From Mesorhizobium sp. M1E.F.Ca.ET.045.02.1.1 (GTDB lineage Bacteria; Pseudomonadota; Alphaproteobacteria; Rhizobiales; Rhizobiaceae), in NCBI RefSeq assembly GCF_003952485.1, contig NZ_CP034447.1, positions 7,206,501-7,270,500 of the forward strand: a stretch of 64,000 nt of DNA, in the 5' to 3' direction. Each line of letters begins with the position of its first letter. The first letter of the stretch is position 1. Of this stretch, positions 59,893 to 64,000 are shown piece after piece. The notes below the pieces were generated by a model. That model saw only the letters and a program-made list of their open reading frames with translations. It ran no database searches and was not told where the DNA came from. A program made the position numbers and the translations under genes.

Positions 59893-61389
59893 ATGACAGC
59901 CAGGGTGATAGTCCTCGACGCCAGGCCGCTCAGCGCGGCCGATGTCGCCGAGATCGCGCGGCGCAACGCCCGCCTCGTGCTGGGCGAGGAGGCCATGCGT
60001 CGCATCCGCGCCAGCCGCGCGCTCATCGAGCGCCTTACTCAGCTCGGCAAGCCGCTCTATGGCGTCACCACCGGCCTTGGCGCCTGTGTCGACACCCCGC
60101 TTGCCGAGGCCGATCTGATCGCCTTCCAGTACAGCGTGCCGCTCAGCCACTCGATGGGCGCCGGCCCGGCCCTGCCGACTGAGGCGGTGCGGGCGCTGAT
60201 GACGGCGCGCATTTGCGGCATGGCCGCCGGCGGCACCGGCGCCTCCGAGCGGGTTGTCATGGGCCTGGTTGCGGCGCTCAACGCCGGTGTCCACCCGGTG
60301 ATACCCAGTTGGGGATCGATCGGGGCGGCCGACCTTGCTCCTCTCGGCCATATGGCGAGGGCGCTCGGCGGCGACGGCGAGGCCGAATTCCAGGGCAGGA
60401 TCATGCCGGCTGCCGAAGCGCTGAAGCTTGCCGGGCTCGAGCCGCTCGACCTGCGTGAAAAGGACGGCCACGCCATCATCGTGGCGAACAGCCTTTCCAC
60501 CGGAACGGCGTGCCTGGCGCTCGAAGACGTCGCCTGCCTCATCGACTGGTCGCTGGCGGCCGTGGCCCTCAACTACGAGGCGTTCCGGGCGTCCCTCAAG
60601 GCAATCGACGAGGATGCGTTGGCCGCGCGGCCGGCATTCGGGCAATGCGAGATCGGCGCGCGGCTCAGGGCGGAACTGTACGGAAGCGGGCTTTGGCACG
60701 AGACCGCCGCCCGGCGACTGCAGGACCCGCTCAGTTTCCGCTGCGTGCCGCAGATGTGGGGCGGCCTGCTCAACGCATTCGAGCAGGCCAGGCTGGCGAC
60801 GGAGATCGAGCTCGGCCATTCCGGCGACAACCCGGTGATCCTGCCGGCGGCTGAGCGGGTGGTTTCAAACGGCAATTTCGACCTGACGGCCTTCACGCTG
60901 GCCTGGGAACAGCTCGGCCAGGCTCTGGCGCATTGCGCGGTCGCCACCGCCAACCGCTCGATGAAGCTGATGTCGCCGACGGTGGCGGAACTGCCGCGCT
61001 TCCTGTCGGCCAGGGGCGGGAGCCGCCAGGGCTACGCGGAACTGCAGAAACCGGTCGCGGCACTGGAGGCCGAGATCCGGCACCTCGCCAATCCGATGTC
61101 GCTCAGCCCGCTCGCGGTTTCGGACGGCATCGAGGACCAGTCGTCGATGGCGCCCCGGGTGGTGGCCAAGACCGCCGGCATCATCGAGCGCCTGCGCTAC
61201 CTCGTTGCGATGGAACTGATCTTCGCGGCGACAGGCGTGGAATTGCGCGGCGTGGTCGACAGCATGGGCGAAGGCCCGCAACGCAGCTATGCCGCCGTGC
61301 GCGCGCTCGTCGCCCCGCTCGACGACGACCGCGAGATGAGCGCGGACATGGCGCGGGTCGCGCGGATGATGGCGGGGCCGCGTTTCTAG
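59893..61389 (+). CDS. Aromatic amino acid/histidine ammonia-lyase family protein lacking the MIO tripeptide
   Basis: A 498-residue HAL/PAL-family protein. The fold is clear: YGVTTGLGACVDTP, ALPTEAVRALMTARICGMAA, LNAGVHPVIPSWGSIG, LGHSGDNPVI and a C-terminal GIEDQSSMAP. Where active enzymes have GSVGASGDLAPL with the Ala-Ser-Gly that cyclises to MIO, this protein reads GSIGAADLAPL: the Ser is gone and one residue is missing. The active-site Tyr of AYSLRC also appears as Leu (QDPLSFRC). Catalysis as a lyase is therefore doubtful. ATG after AAGG. It is monocistronic and ends at a bidirectional terminator. Confidence 0.88.
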   Translation: MTARVIVLDARPLSAADVAEIARRNARLVLGEEAMRRIRASRALIERLTQLGKPLYGVTTGLGACVDTPLAEADLIAFQYSVPLSHSMGAGPALPTEAVRALMTARICGMAAGGTGASERVVMGLVAALNAGVHPVIPSWGSIGAADLAPLGHMARALGGDGEAEFQGRIMPAAEALKLAGLEPLDLREKDGHAIIVANSLSTGTACLALEDVACLIDWSLAAVALNYEAFRASLKAIDEDALAARPAFGQCEIGARLRAELYGSGLWHETAARRLQDPLSFRCVPQMWGGLLNAFEQARLATEIELGHSGDNPVILPAAERVVSNGNFDLTAFTLAWEQLGQALAHCAVATANRSMKLMSPTVAELPRFLSARGGSRQGYAELQKPVAALEAEIRHLANPMSLSPLAVSDGIEDQSSMAPRVVAKTAGIIERLRYLVAMELIFAATGVELRGVVDSMGEGPQRSYAAVRALVAPLDDDREMSADMARVARMMAGPRF

Positions 61390-61391
61390 GC

Positions 61392-61414
61392 CGGGCCTCG
61401 TCCTGTGAGGCCCG
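61392..61414. terminator. Bidirectional terminator between the ammonia-lyase-like and fghA genes
   Basis: CGGGCCTC (61392-61399) pairs with GAGGCCCG (61407-61414) over a seven-base loop, followed by TTCTT on the forward strand. It lies between two convergent stop codons. Confidence 0.7.
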
Positions 61415-61417
61415 TTC

Positions 61418-62257
61418 TTACTTCGATGCCAGCCGCGCCGCGTGCCACTTCAGATGGTCGTCCATGAAGGTCGAGATGAAGTTGTAGGAATGGTCGTAGC
61501 CTTCCTGCATGCGCAGCGTCAGCGCGATGCCCGCCTTCCTGCAGGCGTCCTCGAGCAGCCATGGGCGCAAGCCATCCTGCAGGAAGCCGTCGGCCGTGCC
61601 CTGGTCGACGAGCAGCTCACCGTAACGACAGCCATCCTCGATGAGCAGCGTGGCGTCATAGGCGCGCCAGCTCCTTTCGTCCGGTCCCAGATATTTCTCG
61701 AATGCCGGCCGAGACCAGCCCGCCGTCGTCGGCTGCACGATCGGCGCGAAGGCCGAACAGCTCCGGAAGCGCTCGGGATTCCTCAGCGCGATCGTCAGCG
61801 CGCCGTGCCCGCCCATCGAATGGCCGAAGATCGACTGGCGCGACATGTCGACCGGAAAATTGGCGGCGACGAGCGCCGGCAATTCCTCGGTAACGTAGGA
61901 GTACATGCGGTAGTTTTTCGCATAAGGCGGCTGCGTGGCGTCGAGGTAGAAGCCGGCGCCGCAGCCGAACTGCCAATTGTCCTTTTCGTCCGGCACATCA
62001 GGGCCGCGCGGGCTGGTGTCGGGGCATACGATGACGAGCCCCAGCTCGGCGGCCATGCGGCGGTATTCGCCCTTGTCCATGACGTTGGCGTGCGTGCAAG
62101 TGAGGCCCGACAGGTACCAAAGGACCGGCACATGGCCTTCGGCGGCCTGGGGCGGCGCGAAGACGGCAAAGGTCATGTCGCAGGCGCAAGCCTGCGAGGC
62201 ATGCGAGTAGACGCCCTGGACGCCGCCATGCGATTTGGACGTGGAAAGGACTTTCAT
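61418..62257 (-). CDS. fghA: S-formylglutathione hydrolase
   Basis: A 279-residue esterase that hydrolyses S-formylglutathione to formate and glutathione in formaldehyde detoxification. The serine nucleophile lies in GHSMGGHGAL, the oxyanion region in LTCTHANVMDKGEYRRMAAE, and the catalytic His in GYDHSYNF; NWQFGCGAGFYLDATQ is a further family mark. Length is normal. It lies 100 bases downstream of the Fe-S/FMN oxidoreductase on the same strand; a formaldehyde-releasing demethylation would feed it via glutathione. No glutathione-dependent formaldehyde dehydrogenase is in the window. Confidence 0.95.
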   Translation of the reverse strand: MKVLSTSKSHGGVQGVYSHASQACACDMTFAVFAPPQAAEGHVPVLWYLSGLTCTHANVMDKGEYRRMAAELGLVIVCPDTSPRGPDVPDEKDNWQFGCGAGFYLDATQPPYAKNYRMYSYVTEELPALVAANFPVDMSRQSIFGHSMGGHGALTIALRNPERFRSCSAFAPIVQPTTAGWSRPAFEKYLGPDERSWRAYDATLLIEDGCRYGELLVDQGTADGFLQDGLRPWLLEDACRKAGIALTLRMQEGYDHSYNFISTFMDDHLKWHAARLASK

Positions 62258-62357
62258 CGGCTCCGCCTCCTGTCAGCTATCTCGGGCCCGGCATAGCCGC
62301 CGGACCTCGCAATCGCAACCTTGCGCCTTGCAAAACGGCGTAATCGAGCTCCAACGC

Positions 62358-64000
62358 CTAGTCCGCCGCCAGCGCCGCCACCTCCCGCCGGAAAGGCAGA
62401 GCGTCGCCGATATCGGGTTCGTCCAGCTCGCGGGCGAATCGATGGCCGGCATAGGTTGCCCAAGCGATCGGTCCCGGCGCTTCGGCGTCGCCGATGGCCT
62501 TGACCGAACGGATGCCATTGCCGGCCCACTCGTTTTCCCGCGCCTTGAGCTCGCGCCAAACGGCGTCGTCCTGATTGCGCGACGTGACCAGAACGACGGC
62601 ATCGGCAGCCAGGTCCTGTTTCGCGCCGGTGTAGACGCAAGCCGTCACGACGCCGCCTGAGGCTATATTCGCGACGATCCGGTTGAGGACGATATCTACT
62701 CCCAGCTCCGCCAGGCGGCGGTGGATGGCCCCCTGCTCCAGCGTGTTGCGTGTCCAGTCCGAGACATAGGCCGACGGGGTCACCAGGGTCACCTTTGCGC
62801 CCTGACGCGCCATCAGCTCGGCGAGGACGCCTCCCATGTAGTAGTGATCGTCGTCGAAGAGCACGACGTTGCCGCCCGGCACCTTGCCGTCCATCAGATC
62901 GTCGGGCGTGTAGACCGTTATGGCGGCGTCGATCGGCATCGGCACAACATGGGCGCGCGCGACGCCGTCACGCCGCCAGGTCGATCCGGTCGCGACGGCG
63001 ACGTTCTGGAATCCGAAGGACAGGATGTCGTCGGCCGTCAGCCGGCTTGCGAAATAGATGTCGACATTCGGCATCTGGCTGAGCTGATACTGCCGGTAGT
63101 CGCGCACCCGGCCCCAGGCCGACAGGCCCGGAAGCCGGCTCTCGCGCGCCACGCGTCCGCCGAGCTCGGTGCCCGCTTCCGCTATGGCCACCTGGTAGCC
63201 GCGCAGGCCGAGCGCACGGGCGGCCTCCAGTCCGGCCGGCCCGGCGCCGACGATCAGCACGCTGTCGCTGTCGCCCTTGGCCTGCATGCGCTCCGGATGC
63301 CAGCCCTTGCGCCATTCCTCCATGAAGGTCGGGTTCTGCGTGCAGCGCGAGATCGACATCGTCATGTCGCCGGTGATGCAGATGTTGCAGCCGATGCATT
63401 CGCGGATGTCCTCGATGCGGCCCTCCTCGATCTTCCTCGGCAGGAAGGGATCGGCGATCGACGGGCGGGCGCAGCCGATGAAGTCGAGCGTGCCCGACCT
63501 GATCATCCTGACCATCACGTCGGGCGAAGTGAAGCGGCCAACGCCGACGACCGGCTTCGAGGTCAGCTTCTTGATGCCGGAGACGAGGCTCTCCTGCGCG
63601 GCCTCTTCCTTGAAGCGCGACGGTCCCGAGCAATCCTCCCAGGCGCCATGGGCAAGATCCCAGAGATCAGGCAGGTCGGCATGCATCTCGATCATGTCGC
63701 GGACTTCCGAGTTGGCGAAGCCAAGCTCACTGATCATCTCGTCCAGCGACAGCCTGAGCGTCAGGCCGCAGGTGTCGCCGATCGCGTCGCGCCCTTCCTC
63801 GATCAGCTCGCGCATCAGCCGCGAGCGGTTTTCCAGCGAGCCGCCATATTCGTCGCCGCGCTGGTTGGTGGCGGTGGACAGAAAGTGCTGGATGATGCCG
63901 AAGCCGTGCGCGCCGTAGAGGCAGACCAGGTCGAAACCCGCCTGCCTGGCGCGCTTGAAGGCATTGCGGTGCCAGCGGCGCAGGTCGCGGATATCCTGCT
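62358..64000 (-). CDS. Fe-S/FMN/FAD oxidoreductase (trimethylamine-dehydrogenase/N-demethylase type), 5' end outside the window
   Basis: At least 547 residues; the frame is open to the window edge, so the N-terminus is missing. The OYE-like TIM barrel shows GAHGFGIIQHFLSTATNQRG and EYGGSLENRSRLMRE; the 4Fe-4S ligands are C-x2-C-x2-C-x11-C, beginning CIGCNICITGDMTMSISRC; a Rossmann dinucleotide fold follows (VLIVGAGPAGLEAARALG). This is the architecture of trimethylamine dehydrogenase and of rhizobial stachydrine/N-methylproline demethylases. The exact substrate is unknown. Formaldehyde produced by such a demethylation fits with the downstream fghA. Confidence 0.88.
   Translation of the reverse strand, partial: QDIRDLRRWHRNAFKRARQAGFDLVCLYGAHGFGIIQHFLSTATNQRGDEYGGSLENRSRLMRELIEEGRDAIGDTCGLTLRLSLDEMISELGFANSEVRDMIEMHADLPDLWDLAHGAWEDCSGPSRFKEEAAQESLVSGIKKLTSKPVVGVGRFTSPDVMVRMIRSGTLDFIGCARPSIADPFLPRKIEEGRIEDIRECIGCNICITGDMTMSISRCTQNPTFMEEWRKGWHPERMQAKGDSDSVLIVGAGPAGLEAARALGLRGYQVAIAEAGTELGGRVARESRLPGLSAWGRVRDYRQYQLSQMPNVDIYFASRLTADDILSFGFQNVAVATGSTWRRDGVARAHVVPMPIDAAITVYTPDDLMDGKVPGGNVVLFDDDHYYMGGVLAELMARQGAKVTLVTPSAYVSDWTRNTLEQGAIHRRLAELGVDIVLNRIVANIASGGVVTACVYTGAKQDLAADAVVLVTSRNQDDAVWRELKARENEWAGNGIRSVKAIGDAEAPGPIAWATYAGHRFARELDEPDIGDALPFRREVAALAAD

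Overview
The window reads as a chromosomal stretch of a high-GC alphaproteobacterium of the order Rhizobiales, most like Mesorhizobium or a close relative. The clues are an Omp25/31-type porin-like barrel, Liv-type amide or amino-acid ABC genes, dispersed rhizobial-style intergenic palindromes, and a start that looks like the SDR-uvrC junction common in this group. Genus is an inference; no rRNA or tRNA is present, and I saw no integrase, insertion sequence or CRISPR array.

Left part (1-13.8 kb) is housekeeping and accessory metabolism: a probable uvrC start, an SDR reductase, an outer-membrane barrel, a GFA protein, a TfoX-like protein, a LysR remnant, a divergent MmyB-type regulator/SDR pair with a palindromic operator, a GntR/hydantoin-racemase/LivFGMHK operon with a perfect ATTGTATACAAT site, a small secreted protein, and an ECF41 sigma factor with its carboxymuconolactone-decarboxylase partner and a recognisable ECF41 promoter. 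Two copies of a 106-bp double-hairpin repeat lie here, each supplying a neighbour's stop codon.

Middle part (13.8-50.4 kb) is one large type VI secretion (T6SS) locus. clpV/tssH is divergent from tssA-B-C-hcp-tssE-F-G-tagH-tssJ-K-L-M-tagF, followed by an effector-loading module (DUF2169 adaptor, a ketosynthase-like protein lacking its Cys, a PAAR-like candidate effector, a beta-propeller-like candidate immunity protein). Facing these on the other strand are vgrG, a DUF6484 gene and a truncated gene. A second forward operon carries a second FHA protein, a second TssL-OmpA, a second TssM, then the phosphatase PppA and the membrane kinase PpkA. Two full TssL/TssM pairs plus a Ser/Thr phosphorylation switch in one locus is the main oddity.

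The block after ppkA (50.4-59.7 kb) is poorly described: a DUF1036 protein, a membrane-anchored M23 endopeptidase fused to a lytic-transglycosylase-like domain, two secreted caspase-fold proteases (one with a peptidoglycan-binding-like domain, one with Sel1 repeats), an OmpA-like protein, a cytoplasmic helical protein and a glycine-tailed lipoprotein. I infer an envelope-remodelling or envelope-quality module linked to the T6SS. It is the best candidate for a new system here.

Right part (59.8-64 kb) has a histidine-ammonia-lyase homologue that lacks the Ala-Ser-Gly cofactor tripeptide, S-formylglutathione hydrolase, and an Fe-S/FMN/FAD demethylase-like oxidoreductase running off the edge; the last two probably act together in formaldehyde-releasing N-demethylation.
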